Below, in pieces: positions 1-9,126 of a stretch of DNA of 64,000 nt; the first letter of the stretch is position 1, and each line of letters begins with the position of its first letter. The notes below the pieces were generated by a model. The model saw nothing but the letters and a program-made list of their open reading frames with translations. It was not told the origin of the DNA and did not search any database. Source of the DNA: Nocardia sp. BMG51109 (GTDB taxonomy: Bacteria > Actinomycetota > Actinomycetes > Mycobacteriales > Mycobacteriaceae); assembly GCF_000526215.1 (NCBI RefSeq), contig NZ_JAFQ01000004.1, positions 8,469,895-8,533,894 of the forward strand. Reading direction: 5' to 3'. The position numbers were made by a program, and so were the translations under genes.

Positions 1-970
1 TGAACCAGTCGCTGTCCCAGCGCGCGAACACGATGCCCTGCCGGGCCATGCCGAAGATCAGCGCGCCGATCGCCGCGCCGACCACCGATCCGAAACCACC
101 GGTGAGCAGGCAGCCCCCGACGACGGCGGCGATGATGTACTGGAACTCCAGCCCTACCCCCTGGTTGGCCTGCACGCCGGCGAACCGCAGGATGTTGCAG
201 GAACCGACCACCCAGCCCGCGAACGCGGTGGTCATGAAGAGGACGATCTTCGTCCGCACCACGGGCACACCGACGGCGCGCGCACCCGGCAGGACCCCGC
301 CGACCGCGAACACCCAGTTGCCGAACCTGGTGCGCATCAGCACCAGCGCCGCAATCGCGGTGAGTGCGATCCACCACACCACCGAGGCCTGGATCCGGGC
401 CTCGCCGAGGTCGGTGGTCGACGCGAAAATCCAACCGGCCGAGTCGTATCCGGACGACGATCGGATCCCGGACACCTGCACGGTATCGGTGACCAGCCGG
501 GTCACACCGAGGTTGATCCCTTGCAGGGCAAGGAAGGTGCCGAGCGTGACGATGAAACTCGGTAGCCCGGTGCGCATCACCAGCCAGCCGTTGAACGCGC
601 CGACGGCCAGCGCGAACAGCAGCGACACCAGCAGCGCGGGCCACACGTTCCAGCCGGCGTGCACCGCCAGCAGCGCGGTGACCAGCGCGGTCGAGGCCGT
701 CATGACCCCGGCCGACAGGTCGAACTCGCCGCCGATCATCAACAGCGCCACGGCGATCGCCATGATGCCCAGCGTGGAGGCGTCGTCGAGCCAGGTGGCG
801 ACGCCGAGCGGGCTGAGGAACTCCTCGGTGATCACCGAGAAGAACACGAACACCAGCACGGCGCCGAGCGCGGAGCCGATCTCCGGCCGCACGATCAGCC
901 GGTTCACCAGCGAGGACCGCACCCCGGACGCCGGTGGCGCCGCCTCGGAAACGGTTGTGGAAGCACTCAT
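1..970 (-). CDS. Sugar ABC transporter permease (RbsC/XylH type), 3' end cut by window edge
   Basis: Inner-membrane permease of a carbohydrate ABC importer of the ribose/xylose/inositol type. The minus-strand reading starts at ATG 970 (MSASTTVSEAAPP) and stays open to base 1, so the C-terminus is missing. Successive hydrophobic segments are visible (for example GSALGAVLVFVFFSVI and GIMAIAVALLMIGGEFDLS); the GGEFDLSAG stretch is the conserved signature of this permease family. It starts 16 bases after the stop of the binding-protein gene, so the two are surely co-transcribed. The ATPase is not in the window and probably lies further left. Substrate is inferred only from the neighbouring inositol-type enzymes. 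Confidence 0.9.
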   Translation of the reverse strand, partial: MSASTTVSEAAPPASGVRSSLVNRLIVRPEIGSALGAVLVFVFFSVITEEFLSPLGVATWLDDASTLGIMAIAVALLMIGGEFDLSAGVMTASTALVTALLAVHAGWNVWPALLVSLLFALAVGAFNGWLVMRTGLPSFIVTLGTFLALQGINLGVTRLVTDTVQVSGIRSSSGYDSAGWIFASTTDLGEARIQASVVWWIALTAIAALVLMRTRFGNWVFAVGGVLPGARAVGVPVVRTKIVLFMTTAFAGWVVGSCNILRFAGVQANQGVGLEFQYIIAAVVGGCLLTGGFGSVVGAAIGALIFGMARQGIVFARWDSDWF

Positions 971-986
971 TCCGCCACTCCTGTCC

Positions 987-2363
987 TCACCGGGTGCCCT
1001 GTGCCACGAGCCCGGCGATGGCGTCGACGGTGCCGGAGTCGACGAAGGCCGGACCGGTCTGCACCGCCCGGCCACCGCCGACGGCGTTCAGATTGGCCCG
1101 GTACAGCCGCAGCATCGTCACCGGCAGGTAGCCCTGCTCGTATTGCTGCTGGTCGACGGCGAACAGCAGCGCGCCGGCCCGGATCGCGTCCACCACATCG
1201 GAATTCAGGTCGAAGGTGGCCACCGCCGCGGCCGACCGCGACTCCCGCACCGCCGCGACGGCGCGCGCGGCGATCTGCGAGTTCAGCGTCAGCACCGCAT
1301 CGATCGACCGGTCGGCCTCCAGCGCGCCCTTGATGCGGGCCTGCGCGTCGGTCGGGTTGTTGATGTCGACCTGCAGGGTGGTGGCGTTGCCGTACCCCTG
1401 CATGGCGCCACCGCAGCGCTCGGCCGCCCCGACGTTGCCTGCCTCGTGAATCACGCAGAGCGGCTTGGCCTTTCCGGCCTGCCGCAGCCGGGCGCCGGCG
1501 GCCTCGCCCGCCGACCGTTCGCTCTGGCCGACGTGGCCGATCGCCCCGAACCTCGCGCTCTCGGCCTCGCCGGAGTTGATGGTCACCACCGGGATTCCCG
1601 CGGCGACGGCGCGTTCGACGGACGGGCGCAGCGCATCCGGATTCGCCATCGACACCACCAGCCCGTCCACGCGCTGCGCCACCGCGTTGTCGATGAGCTT
1701 GGCCTGCTGTCCCGGATCGCCCGCGGAGTTGTAGTCGACGCGGACGCCCAGATCCTTACCCGCGGCCTGGGCGCCGTTCTGCACCACGTTCCAGAACGCG
1801 TCGCCGGGCGTGCCGTGGGTAACCACGGCGACGGACTCGAACTTCCCCGCCGCCACCGGCGTCCGGTCATTCGGCACCGGCACATCGGCGCCCGGCCCGC
1901 TGCACGCGGCCAGCACCATCCCGCCGGCGAGTACCGGCAGCACCCGACGCAGAAATCCACCGCGCCCCGGCTCGCCGGAACACCCATTGCGCGAAGTAGC
2001 CCGCGTGGACTCCCGCGCACCCCGGCCGCTCCGTGCGCGGCCGAACCGAAGGCCCCGGGCAGTCGCGGGGACCGCCTCGTGCGACTCCCGGCCGACACGC
2101 CTGCGCGCGATGCCACCAGAACCTCGGCCCAGCGGTGATGCGATGCCCGCGCGACGGCGCTCGGCGCGCGCATCGCGGAGCCGATGCTCGAACGCTCCGA
2201 CTTCCTCGGCCTCTTCGCCTCGCACATCGACGAGTTCACCGGCGGCTGCCCCTGTGCCCTGATGGCGGTCGCTGCGGCCGGAACGCGGGCCCGCCGGGGC
2301 TCGGCGGGTCGTCTCGCGCGGCTCTTCGCCGTTCCGGGCGGGTGGTTGCGACGTCGCTGTCAT
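987..2363 (-). CDS. Sugar ABC transporter substrate-binding lipoprotein with anomalous N-terminal extension
   Basis: Extracytoplasmic binding protein of the Peripla_BP_4 (ribose/xylose/inositol) class that delivers sugar to the adjacent permease. The lipobox LAAC, with the lipidated Cys at residue 154 if translation starts at ATG 2363, is preceded by a normal signal core (VLPVLAGGMV). The mature part has the expected family pattern (VVTHGTPGDAFWNVV, then GLVVSMANPDAL, then PVVTINSG). The ATG at 2363 has a good ribosome site (AGGTGG, six bases upstream) just after the stop of the TIM-barrel gene. It would add about 135 residues of Arg/Gly/Glu-rich sequence unlike a signal peptide. No in-frame ATG, GTG or TTG lies just before the signal core: only CTG 1952 or GTG 1943. 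Either the extension is real, or the 5' part was altered by a deletion or frameshift. The binding-protein call is firm; the start is not. Confidence 0.8.
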   Translation of the reverse strand: MTATSQPPARNGEEPRETTRRAPAGPRSGRSDRHQGTGAAAGELVDVRGEEAEEVGAFEHRLRDARAERRRAGIASPLGRGSGGIARRRVGRESHEAVPATARGLRFGRARSGRGARESTRATSRNGCSGEPGRGGFLRRVLPVLAGGMVLAACSGPGADVPVPNDRTPVAAGKFESVAVVTHGTPGDAFWNVVQNGAQAAGKDLGVRVDYNSAGDPGQQAKLIDNAVAQRVDGLVVSMANPDALRPSVERAVAAGIPVVTINSGEAESARFGAIGHVGQSERSAGEAAGARLRQAGKAKPLCVIHEAGNVGAAERCGGAMQGYGNATTLQVDINNPTDAQARIKGALEADRSIDAVLTLNSQIAARAVAAVRESRSAAAVATFDLNSDVVDAIRAGALLFAVDQQQYEQGYLPVTMLRLYRANLNAVGGGRAVQTGPAFVDSGTVDAIAGLVAQGTR

Positions 2364-2373
2364 GGGCTACCAC

Positions 2374-3276
2374 CTAGATTCGGGCGAACTCCGGCGCGGC
2401 GCCGAGGGGCACCAGATAGCGCAGGCTGCGGGCGGCGTCGCGGCTCGGGCCGTCGGCGGTCTCGCCGGGCGCCAGCGCCGTATCCTGTTCGATCACATAC
2501 CAACCCCGGTAACCCGCGGCCCGGACATGCCGCACCAGGGCCTCGATATCGACATCCCCCTCCCCCAGCGGGGCGTACAGACCCCGCCGCACGGCCCGGC
2601 TGTATTCCATTGTTCCGCCGCGGATCTCGGCGGCGAGGGCGTTTCGGACATCCTTGAGGTGAATGTGACCGATCCGATCGCCGTGCCGCCGCGCCAGATC
2701 CACCGGATCGGCGCCGCCGACGAGCAGATGGCCGGTATCGAGGCAGAGGTCCAGGTCGGAATCGGCGAGGAAGCGCTCCACCTCGGCCGCCGTTTCCACG
2801 TGGGTGCCGACGTGCGGATGCAGCACGGTGCGCAGGCCGTTCTCGGCGGCGATATCCCGGGCGGCCGATACGGCGCCGACGAGCGTGCGCCACTCGTAGC
2901 CGCTCAGCGGCGGGCGCGCATCGTAACCGGGCGCACCGGTGGCCGCCGCGAGCACCAGCACCTCCGCGCCGGTGGCGGCGAACCGGGCGGCGCTGGTGCG
3001 CACCGCCTCCAGCGCACGGCCGGGCTCGCGATGTAACGGCAGCGCCAGGAAGCCGCCGACCGCGGCGATCCGGTACGCACCCAGCAGCTCACGCACGGCC
3101 GCCGGATCCTCCGGAAGGTAACCGGGCGGGCCGAATTCGGTCGCGGTGATTCCGAGCGCGGCCATCTCGGACAGGACGGTGCTCGCATCCAGCACCCGGC
3201 CCCAGCCCGGTACTTCGCAGACTCCCCAGGATATCGGCGCGGCGGCGATGCGAAGCTGGTGCAGCGGTTCGGTCAT
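2374..3276 (-). CDS. TIM-barrel sugar isomerase/dehydratase, IolE-like
   Basis: Probably converts a keto-inositol or related sugar intermediate in the cytoplasm (xylose-isomerase-like TIM barrel, AP endonuclease 2 superfamily). The opening APISWGVCEVPGWG is typical of actinobacterial inosose-dehydratase-like proteins. Likely metal ligands are in TVLHPHVGTHVE (about residues 150-160), CLDTGHL (about 178) and IGHIHLKDV (about 200), with a terminal IEQD. Length 300 residues is normal. It is the first gene of a minus-strand operon with the binding protein and permease, and is divergent from the IolG-like gene. The upstream palindromes (3309-3335) suggest a LacI-type repressor. The exact substrate is not proven; hydroxypyruvate isomerase or another epimerase are alternatives. 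Confidence 0.82.
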   Translation of the reverse strand: MTEPLHQLRIAAAPISWGVCEVPGWGRVLDASTVLSEMAALGITATEFGPPGYLPEDPAAVRELLGAYRIAAVGGFLALPLHREPGRALEAVRTSAARFAATGAEVLVLAAATGAPGYDARPPLSGYEWRTLVGAVSAARDIAAENGLRTVLHPHVGTHVETAAEVERFLADSDLDLCLDTGHLLVGGADPVDLARRHGDRIGHIHLKDVRNALAAEIRGGTMEYSRAVRRGLYAPLGEGDVDIEALVRHVRAAGYRGWYVIEQDTALAPGETADGPSRDAARSLRYLVPLGAAPEFARI

Positions 3277-3308
3277 CGGACTTCTCCGGCCTGTCGGTAT
3301 GCGAATCC

Positions 3309-3335
3309 GAGCGCTCCGACCTTGGAGCGCTCCAA
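3309..3335. promoter_or_regulatory. LacI-type operator pair in the divergent sugar-gene promoter
   Basis: TTGGAGCGCTCCAA at 3322-3335 is a perfect 14-base palindrome of the kind bound by actinobacterial LacI-family repressors (central AGCGCT). A second core, GAGCGCTC, is at 3309-3316. Both lie 33-60 bases upstream of the TIM-barrel gene. The rest of the 3277-3609 gap up to the IolG-like gene shows no gene and no other clear site. No LacI gene is present in the window. Confidence 0.6.
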
Positions 3336-3609
3336 CTATGTAACCTGCGTCACTGCGGTGTCAAGGACCCCGACCCTACCGCGAATCAGCTGTTCTACCT
3401 GGAACGACAGGCCATAACCGGTGGTCTGCGACAGAATGTTTCGGTAGCCGGCCACGACAACTCGTCGCCGGTCGTGTGCTCCGCTACCGGACCATCCGCA
3501 CGGTGAAAACCGCTACGGCGCACGGTCTTCGGACCATACGCCGGACACGGATACGGACGGATGCGACCGTGGACGACATGACGCCCCTCGGATCGACAGG
3601 AGTTCAGGC

Positions 3610-4617
3610 ATGACCCTCAGGGTGGGCCTCGCCGGCACGGGACGCATCGGCGTCTCGCACGCCGAAACCTTGGCCGGTCTTCCGGGCGTATCCGGTGTGG
3701 TGGTCGCCGACGCCGATCCCGAGCGCGCCCGGGCGACCGCCACCAAGCTCGGCGTCGAGTTCGCGCCCGACGTCGACGCCCTGTTCGACTCCGGTATCGC
3801 CGGGCTGGTGATCGCCACCGCCACCGACTCGCATCCCGAACTCATCGTCGCGGCCGTCGACCGCGGCCTCCCGGTGTTCTGCGAGAAGCCGGTCGCGGCC
3901 GATATCACCGGCACCCTCGCGGTCGTCGACTACCTCGAAAACCGCACGGTGCCGGTGCAGATCGGCTTCCAGCGCCGCTTCGACGCCGGCTACACCGCGG
4001 CCCGCGCCGCGGTCGCGTCCGGCCGGCTGGGCTGGCTGCACACCCTGCGGGCCACCACGCTCGACCCGGCTCCGCCGCCGGCGGAATACATTCCGCGCTC
4101 CGGTGGCCTGTTCCGCGACTGCGGCGTGCACGATTTCGACATCATCCGCTGGGTCACCGGGCGGGAGGTGACCGAGGTGTTCGTGCAGGGCGCCAACCGG
4201 GGCGCGAGGTTCTTCGCCGACGCCGACGACGTCGACACCGCGTCGGTGCTGATGCGGCTGGACGACGGTGCGCTGGCGACGGTTTCGCTGGGCCGCTACA
4301 ACGGGGCGGGGTACGACGTCCGGCTCGAGGTGCTCGGTTCCGAGGGCAATGCGATTGTCGGACTGGATGATCGGGCCCCGCTGCGTTCGGTCGAACCGGA
4401 GTATCCGGCCGCGCCGCTGCCGCCGTATCCGGGCTTCATGGACAGGTTCCGCCGGGCCTACACCGCGGAGCTGTCGGTCTTCGTCGATGTCGTTGCCGGG
4501 CGGGCCGACAACCCCTGTGGTCCACGGGATGCCCTGGAAGCGTTCTACATCGCCGAGGCGTGCGAGCTGTCCGGCCGAGAGCGGCGCCCGATCGCGATCG
4601 ACGACGTGCGCCGCTGA
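3610..4617 (+). CDS. iolG: Inositol 2-dehydrogenase-like Gfo/Idh/MocA oxidoreductase
   Basis: NAD-dependent oxidation of myo-inositol or a related cyclitol to the ketone, the first step of inositol breakdown. The N-terminal Rossmann motif is GLAGTGRIGVSHAE (residues 6-19). The family EKP motif (CEKPVAAD, about residue 93) supplies the catalytic Lys, and CGVHDFDIIRW (about residues 173-183) supplies the Asp/His pair. The protein is 335 residues, the usual length. AGGAG lies just upstream of ATG 3610. It is divergent from the TIM-barrel/transporter operon and shares the operator region. Related sugars (scyllo-inositol, chiro-inositol) remain possible substrates. Confidence 0.82.
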   Translation: MTLRVGLAGTGRIGVSHAETLAGLPGVSGVVVADADPERARATATKLGVEFAPDVDALFDSGIAGLVIATATDSHPELIVAAVDRGLPVFCEKPVAADITGTLAVVDYLENRTVPVQIGFQRRFDAGYTAARAAVASGRLGWLHTLRATTLDPAPPPAEYIPRSGGLFRDCGVHDFDIIRWVTGREVTEVFVQGANRGARFFADADDVDTASVLMRLDDGALATVSLGRYNGAGYDVRLEVLGSEGNAIVGLDDRAPLRSVEPEYPAAPLPPYPGFMDRFRRAYTAELSVFVDVVAGRADNPCGPRDALEAFYIAEACELSGRERRPIAIDDVRR

Positions 4618-4690
4618 TCGCGCGCGAGCTCCGGCCCGTCCCCTTGCCCTTCCAACGTGCTTGTGGACACAATCCATCAGTGCCGGTGAT

Positions 4691-4722
4691 GGATACCGGC
4701 CAAGAGCATGCCAGGGATGACG
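4691..4722 (+). repeat. Dispersed CCGGC...GCCGG repeat, copy 1 (degenerate)
   Basis: GGATACCGGCC AAGAG CATGCCAGGGATGACG. It matches copies at 8131-8161, 34719-34752 and (opposite strand) 41667-41720: an imperfect hairpin followed by GATGACG. It sits in the 4618-4822 gap before the S33 peptidase and is followed by a T6G6 run. Confidence 0.6.
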
Positions 4723-4822
4723 TTTTTTGGGGGGCTGGGGAGCGTTGCTGTACCGACTGTGCGAGTACCGGCGTTCGCACCGCCGACCGTCGTACCCGGG
4801 GGTGAGAAGTGAATACTTCCGG

Positions 4823-6304
4823 ATGAAGATGCCCTCTGCGGCACCGACGGGACAGGATCGCTTCACGTCCGTGCGACACCTGTTCACAGTGTTCATAACG
4901 GCCTTGGCCGTGGCGATGAGCGGGGCCGGAATCACCGCCTGTTCCGGCGCACAGGGCCGGGCCTCGGATTTCGATTGGCGGCCGTGCCCCGAGAACGCCG
5001 AAGTGGAGTGCGCGACCCTCGCGGTGCCGGTCGACTGGTCCGATCCCGGCGGGCAGACCATCGAGATGGCCGTGGCGCGCAAGCGAACCCGGGAGGCCGA
5101 CCGCCTCGGCACGCTCGTCTCCCTGCCCGGCGGCCCCGGCACCTCCGGAGTGGACGAGGTGCTGCACGGCGACCGGCTGAGCCCCGAACTACATCGACGG
5201 TTCGATATCGTCAGCCTCGATCCGCGCGGGGTCGGGCGCAGCCATCCGGTGCGGTGCGATGCCGGCCTGGCCACCGTCCAGCCGAATCTCGTGCCCGACA
5301 CCGGCGGCCGACTGGCAGAGGTCGTCTCTTACGCACGGGATCTCGCGGACAGCTGCCGGGAGCACACCGGCCCGCTCGTCGACCATCTGGACAGCGCGAG
5401 CGTGGCCCGCGACGTCGACGCGCTGCGAAAGGCACTCGGCGAGACCACGATCAGCATCTACGGCCGGTCCCACGGCACCGCGTCCGGCCAGGCCTATCTC
5501 GAACTGTTCCCCCGGCAGGTCCGCGCGATGGTGCTCGACGGCGCCGTCGACCACAATCTCTCCGGTCCCGACTACCTCGCCTCCGAGGCCCGGGCTGCCC
5601 GGGACACGTTCGCCGAGTTCGTGTCCTGGTGTGATCGCGAATCCACCTGCGCTCTGCACGGCAGGGATATTCCCGCTCTGTACGACTCACTCTACGACCG
5701 CGCGGCCCACGGTCTCCTGTCGAGCCCGACCGGAAAACGGCAGGACCCGCTGGTGCTGAGCCAGGTCTCCACCCAGCCTCTCTACAAACCCGACTGGCCC
5801 CGCCTCGCGGAGGACCTCCGGGCACGGGCCGAGCGACCGCTGACACCGATGGCCGCTCCCGCTCCCCGGCGCAATGGGCAGCCGCAACCGTGGCCACTGA
5901 CGATCATGTGTGCCGATCAGCAACTCGGCATCCGCGACCAGGCGCACTGGGAGCAGTTGTGGGCCATGCACAAAGAGAGTGCGGGGCCGCTGCGGTCCCA
6001 CTTCGCCTGGGTCGCCACCAGCCTCTGCACCGCCCTGCCGCCGGCACCGAATCCGCCACACCCGCCGCGTATCACCGACGCCCCGACCACGCTCCTGATG
6101 AACGCGCGGTTCGATCCGACGACCCCGCACGAATGGGCCACCCACGTGGCCGCCGATACGCCGCATTCGGTGCTGCTGACCTACGACGGCTGGGGGCACG
6201 GCGTCTACGGCCGCACCGCGTGCACGACCGGGGCCGCCGACCGGTACTTCATAGATCTGGTTGTGCCGCAACCGGATACGCACTGCCCGGCGGTTTCCCC
6301 GTGA
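4823..6304 (+). CDS. Secreted alpha/beta-hydrolase peptidase, tripeptidyl aminopeptidase family S33
   Basis: Exported serine peptidase releasing N-terminal peptides, of the Streptomyces Tap/SlpD type. ATG 4823 gives a basic start, a hydrophobic stretch (LFTVFITALAVAMSGAG) and a lipobox-like ITAC, so it is probably a lipoprotein. The oxyanion loop is SLPGGPGTSG, the nucleophile elbow is GRSHGTASG (usually GxSYG in the family), the acid is in NARFDPTTP and the His in DGWGHGVYG. The C-terminal cap with CADQQ, CTTGA and DTHCP cysteines is typical of TAP-like C-terminal domains. An upstream in-frame start at 4727 would spoil the signal peptide; GTG 4802 is also possible. Convergent with the OppA-like gene, with only 8 bases between. 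Confidence 0.88.
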   Translation: MKMPSAAPTGQDRFTSVRHLFTVFITALAVAMSGAGITACSGAQGRASDFDWRPCPENAEVECATLAVPVDWSDPGGQTIEMAVARKRTREADRLGTLVSLPGGPGTSGVDEVLHGDRLSPELHRRFDIVSLDPRGVGRSHPVRCDAGLATVQPNLVPDTGGRLAEVVSYARDLADSCREHTGPLVDHLDSASVARDVDALRKALGETTISIYGRSHGTASGQAYLELFPRQVRAMVLDGAVDHNLSGPDYLASEARAARDTFAEFVSWCDRESTCALHGRDIPALYDSLYDRAAHGLLSSPTGKRQDPLVLSQVSTQPLYKPDWPRLAEDLRARAERPLTPMAAPAPRRNGQPQPWPLTIMCADQQLGIRDQAHWEQLWAMHKESAGPLRSHFAWVATSLCTALPPAPNPPHPPRITDAPTTLLMNARFDPTTPHEWATHVAADTPHSVLLTYDGWGHGVYGRTACTTGAADRYFIDLVVPQPDTHCPAVSP

Positions 6305-6312
6305 GCGAGCGG

Positions 6313-7905
6313 CTACTTCTCGATGTTCTCGAAATCGAACAGGCCGCTCCAGGTCAGCGGCGCCTGCTTCACGCTGTCGGACCGGCCCGCGTTCGAAATG
6401 TAGTTGAGCACGGGGATATCGGCCATGTCGCGGATCAGCACCGTCTGCGCCTGCGCGATCTTCCCGTACGACTCGTCGGGGGTCGGGGCCGCCTGCGCGG
6501 CCGCGATCGCCGCGTCGAACTCCGGCGAGGAGTAGTCGATATCGTTGGTCTCCGAACCGGAAAGATATTGGGAGGTCAGGAATTCCAGCATCGACGGATA
6601 GTCGCCCTGCCAGCCGTACCGGAACGCCTTGCCGATGGTGTGCGAATGCACCAGATCCCGGATCTGCTTGAAGGTCGGGTACGGCGTCGCGACCGCATCG
6701 ATCCCGAGGGTGTTCTTGATGCTGTTGGCCACCGCCTCGAGCCATGCCTGGTGGCCGCCGTCGGAGTTGTAGGCGATCTCGAAACGCCCCGACCACGGCG
6801 CGATCGCCTCGGCCTGCGCCCACACCTTCTTCGCCTCGTCCGGGTTGTACTGGAGGGTCCCCACTCCCGGCAGGTCGTCCCGGAAACCGGGCAGCGTGGA
6901 GGCGGTGTAGTCGCGCGCCGGAATCTTGGTGCCGTGCCAGATGGTGTCGCAGATCTGCTGCCGGTTGATCGCCATCGAGATCGCCTTGCGGCGCAGCAGC
7001 CCCTCCTCGCCGCCGAAGTGCGGCAGGTTCGGCTGGATGCCGAGGTGTTCGTTCTGCGCGGTCGGCTTGTTGATGGCCCGGTCGCCCAGATCCTCCTGGT
7101 AGGTGGCCAGGGCGCTCTCCGGCATCGTGTCGAGCGCATCGAGATTGCCGGCCAGCAGGTCGGCGTAGGCGGTGTCGTAGGACTGGTACATCGCGAACCG
7201 CAGGCCCTTGTTCTTGGCCGGGCGGCCGCCGTGATAGTCGGGGTTGGTCGAAAGTTCGATCTTGCTGTTGTGCTCCCAGGTGTCGAACTTGTAGGGACCG
7301 TTGCCGATCGGGTGCTCACCGAAGGCCTTCATATCCCGGTAGGCCGATTCGGGCAGCGGATAGAACGGCGCGAAGCCCAGGGAGAGTTCGAAATCGATGG
7401 AGGGCTGGGTGAGATCGACGGTGAAGGTGTGGTCATCGACCACCTTCAGCCCCGACATCGTCTGCGCCCTGGGCGGATCCGCGGAGACGTCGTCGTACCC
7501 GGCGATCGAGGTGAACACCCAGTTCTGCAATTGGCCGTTGGTGCTGAGGGCGCCGTAGTTCCAGGCGTCGACGAACGACTTCGCCGTCACGGGTGTGCCG
7601 TCGGTGAACGTCCAGTCCGGCTTGATCTCGATCGTGTAGTGCTGGTGATCGGCGGTCTCGATCGACTGCGCCATCTCGTCGTGCGCCCGGCCGTCCGCGT
7701 CGTAGTACTTCAGTCCCGCGAACAGCCGGTCCACCACCCGGCCGCCCATATTCTCGTTGGTGTTGGTCGGCACCAGCGGATTCTGCGGCTCGGCGCCGTT
7801 CACGGTCACCAGCTCGGTGTCACTGCCGCTCGTCGAGCATCCGGTCAGCGCCAGGCCCGCGGCCAGCACCGCGGCGGCGGTCAACGCGCCCATTCGTAGG
7901 AATCG
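6313..7905 (-). CDS. Oligopeptide-type ABC transporter substrate-binding lipoprotein
   Basis: Extracytoplasmic solute-binding protein, family 5 (OppA/DppA), anchored by a lipidated Cys. TTG 7905 is preferred because AGGAG lies just upstream and it gives a compact signal peptide ending LALTGC. The family 5 features are visible: LVTVNGAEPQNPLVP at the mature N-terminus, the SFVDAWNYG region, and the C-terminal YDSSPEFD/IAQAQTVLIRDMADIPV block. About 530 residues, the normal length. No permease or ATPase gene is adjacent, so it is an orphan binding protein that must use a transporter elsewhere or act in sensing. Confidence 0.9.
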   Translation of the reverse strand, partial: RFLRMGALTAAAVLAAGLALTGCSTSGSDTELVTVNGAEPQNPLVPTNTNENMGGRVVDRLFAGLKYYDADGRAHDEMAQSIETADHQHYTIEIKPDWTFTDGTPVTAKSFVDAWNYGALSTNGQLQNWVFTSIAGYDDVSADPPRAQTMSGLKVVDDHTFTVDLTQPSIDFELSLGFAPFYPLPESAYRDMKAFGEHPIGNGPYKFDTWEHNSKIELSTNPDYHGGRPAKNKGLRFAMYQSYDTAYADLLAGNLDALDTMPESALATYQEDLGDRAINKPTAQNEHLGIQPNLPHFGGEEGLLRRKAISMAINRQQICDTIWHGTKIPARDYTASTLPGFRDDLPGVGTLQYNPDEAKKVWAQAEAIAPWSGRFEIAYNSDGGHQAWLEAVANSIKNTLGIDAVATPYPTFKQIRDLVHSHTIGKAFRYGWQGDYPSMLEFLTSQYLSGSETNDIDYSSPEFDAAIAAAQAAPTPDESYGKIAQAQTVLIRDMADIPVLNYISNAGRSDSVKQAPLTWSGLFDFENIEK

Positions 7906-8223
7906 CAACGCCCTCTCCTGTTCTCGAGACAAGCGAGGAATCCGGTGCGGCCCTCCGGGATCGCCGACACCCCGCCCGATCACCTCGGCATGTGTGGGAC
8001 AGTAGACCTGTCCAGGGCTCTTGTCAGCGCATCGCTGCCCCTGTGCCGTCGCGGGCAGCTCTCCATCCGGGCTCTCACAGGCGCCTCGTCACCCCGGCGC
8101 ACCGGTGGTCGGGATCTACATCGTGCCGCTGGATTCCGGCCACAAGCACGCCGGAATGACGAGAACGGGACACACCGGACGGGCGCGAACGGAGGACGCC
8201 CTGAAGGACGGAAAGGACGGGGC
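7906..8223. other. Intergenic stretch containing dispersed repeat copy 2
   Basis: No gene is credible here. It holds the promoter side of the OppA-like gene, the 3' flank of the methyltransferase gene, and at 8131-8161 a copy of the dispersed repeat (GGATTCCGGCC ACAAG CACGCCGGAATGACG), which can fold as CCGGC/GCCGG. Confidence 0.55.
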
Positions 8224-9027
8224 TCACCCCAGGATGCCGACTCCGCCGTACCAGCCGGACCGGCCCGTGGGTGTTACGTCCTCCTCCGGGTGCCATTCGG
8301 TGACGTCCACCAAGCCGGGCGCTACGAGGGTGAAATCGCCGAACAGGTCCTCGATTCGGGCGCGGGTACGGGGGTTCGTGGTGGTGGGGGTCTGGCGGGA
8401 CATGGCGACGATGCGTTTCGCGTAGTCCTCCCGGCCCTCGTGGGTGAAGTGGGAGATCGCCAGAAAGCTGCCCGGCGCCAACGCGTTTCGCAGTCGCTCG
8501 ATCACGGACCGGGGCCGCGCGCTGTCGGGGACGAAATGCAGCACCGACACCAGGAGCACGGCGATCGGCCGGGTGAAATCGAGCAGCGCGCGGACCTCCG
8601 GGTCGGCGAGGATCGGCTCGATATCGGTGAGGTCACCGCGGACGGCCGTCGCGTCGGGATTCTCCGCAAGCAGCTGCCGGCTGACCCGCACCGCCACCGG
8701 ATCGATGTCGACATAGGCGACCCGCGTCCCGGGGACCAGCCGTTGCGCGATCTCGTGCACGTTCCCCGCGGTCGGGATGCCGGACCCGAGATCCAGGAAC
8801 TGCCCGACGCCCCGCTCCGTCACGAGGTGGGTGATCACCCGCCGCAGGAATGCGCGGTTGTCGCGGGCGCCCTGGGCCACCTCCGGCATCGTCTCGGATA
8901 CCCAGTCCGCCAGCTTGCGGTCGACCTCGAAATTGTTGAACCCGCCGAGCACGTAGTCGTACATCCGGGCCGAACTGGGCACGTTCGGGTCGATATCGTC
9001 GGGCGACCAATCGGGCGTGCGCGGCAC
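8224..9027 (-). CDS. SAM-dependent methyltransferase, actinobacterial DUF574 family
   Basis: Predicted S-adenosylmethionine methyltransferase of a family very abundant in Streptomyces and Nocardia (Methyltransf_19/DUF574), with unknown substrates. The opening PSSARMYDYVLGGFNNFEVD is the family signature. The SAM loop is FLDLGSGIPTAGNVHE, followed by the acidic VAYVDIDPVAV and the SVLHFVPD segment. GTG 9027 is chosen because GAGGAGG lies 5-10 bases upstream; a longer reading from 9084 lacks a comparable site. 267 residues is standard. It stands alone on the minus strand. Confidence 0.9.
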   Translation of the reverse strand: MPRTPDWSPDDIDPNVPSSARMYDYVLGGFNNFEVDRKLADWVSETMPEVAQGARDNRAFLRRVITHLVTERGVGQFLDLGSGIPTAGNVHEIAQRLVPGTRVAYVDIDPVAVRVSRQLLAENPDATAVRGDLTDIEPILADPEVRALLDFTRPIAVLLVSVLHFVPDSARPRSVIERLRNALAPGSFLAISHFTHEGREDYAKRIVAMSRQTPTTTNPRTRARIEDLFGDFTLVAPGLVDVTEWHPEEDVTPTGRSGWYGGVGILG

Positions 9028-9126
9028 ACAACCTCCTCGGGACGGGATCGGCTCACCCGCGAGCCGCCTGATACCACCCATCATCCATCACCCGCGCGAC
9101 CGGAACGGGCCACGTCGGTCCGGTGG

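Noticed and set aside
33-2138. Very long plus-strand open frame over the sugar transporter genes
   Set aside because: It is antisense to the permease and binding protein, has unnatural Pro/Ala/Arg composition and no domain. High-GC DNA gives such shadows.
2139-2290. Plus-strand frame containing ARIAEPMLERSDFLGLFASH
   Set aside because: It looks coding-like but is short, has no start signal or known match, and opposes the transporter operon. I mention it only in the anomaly finding.
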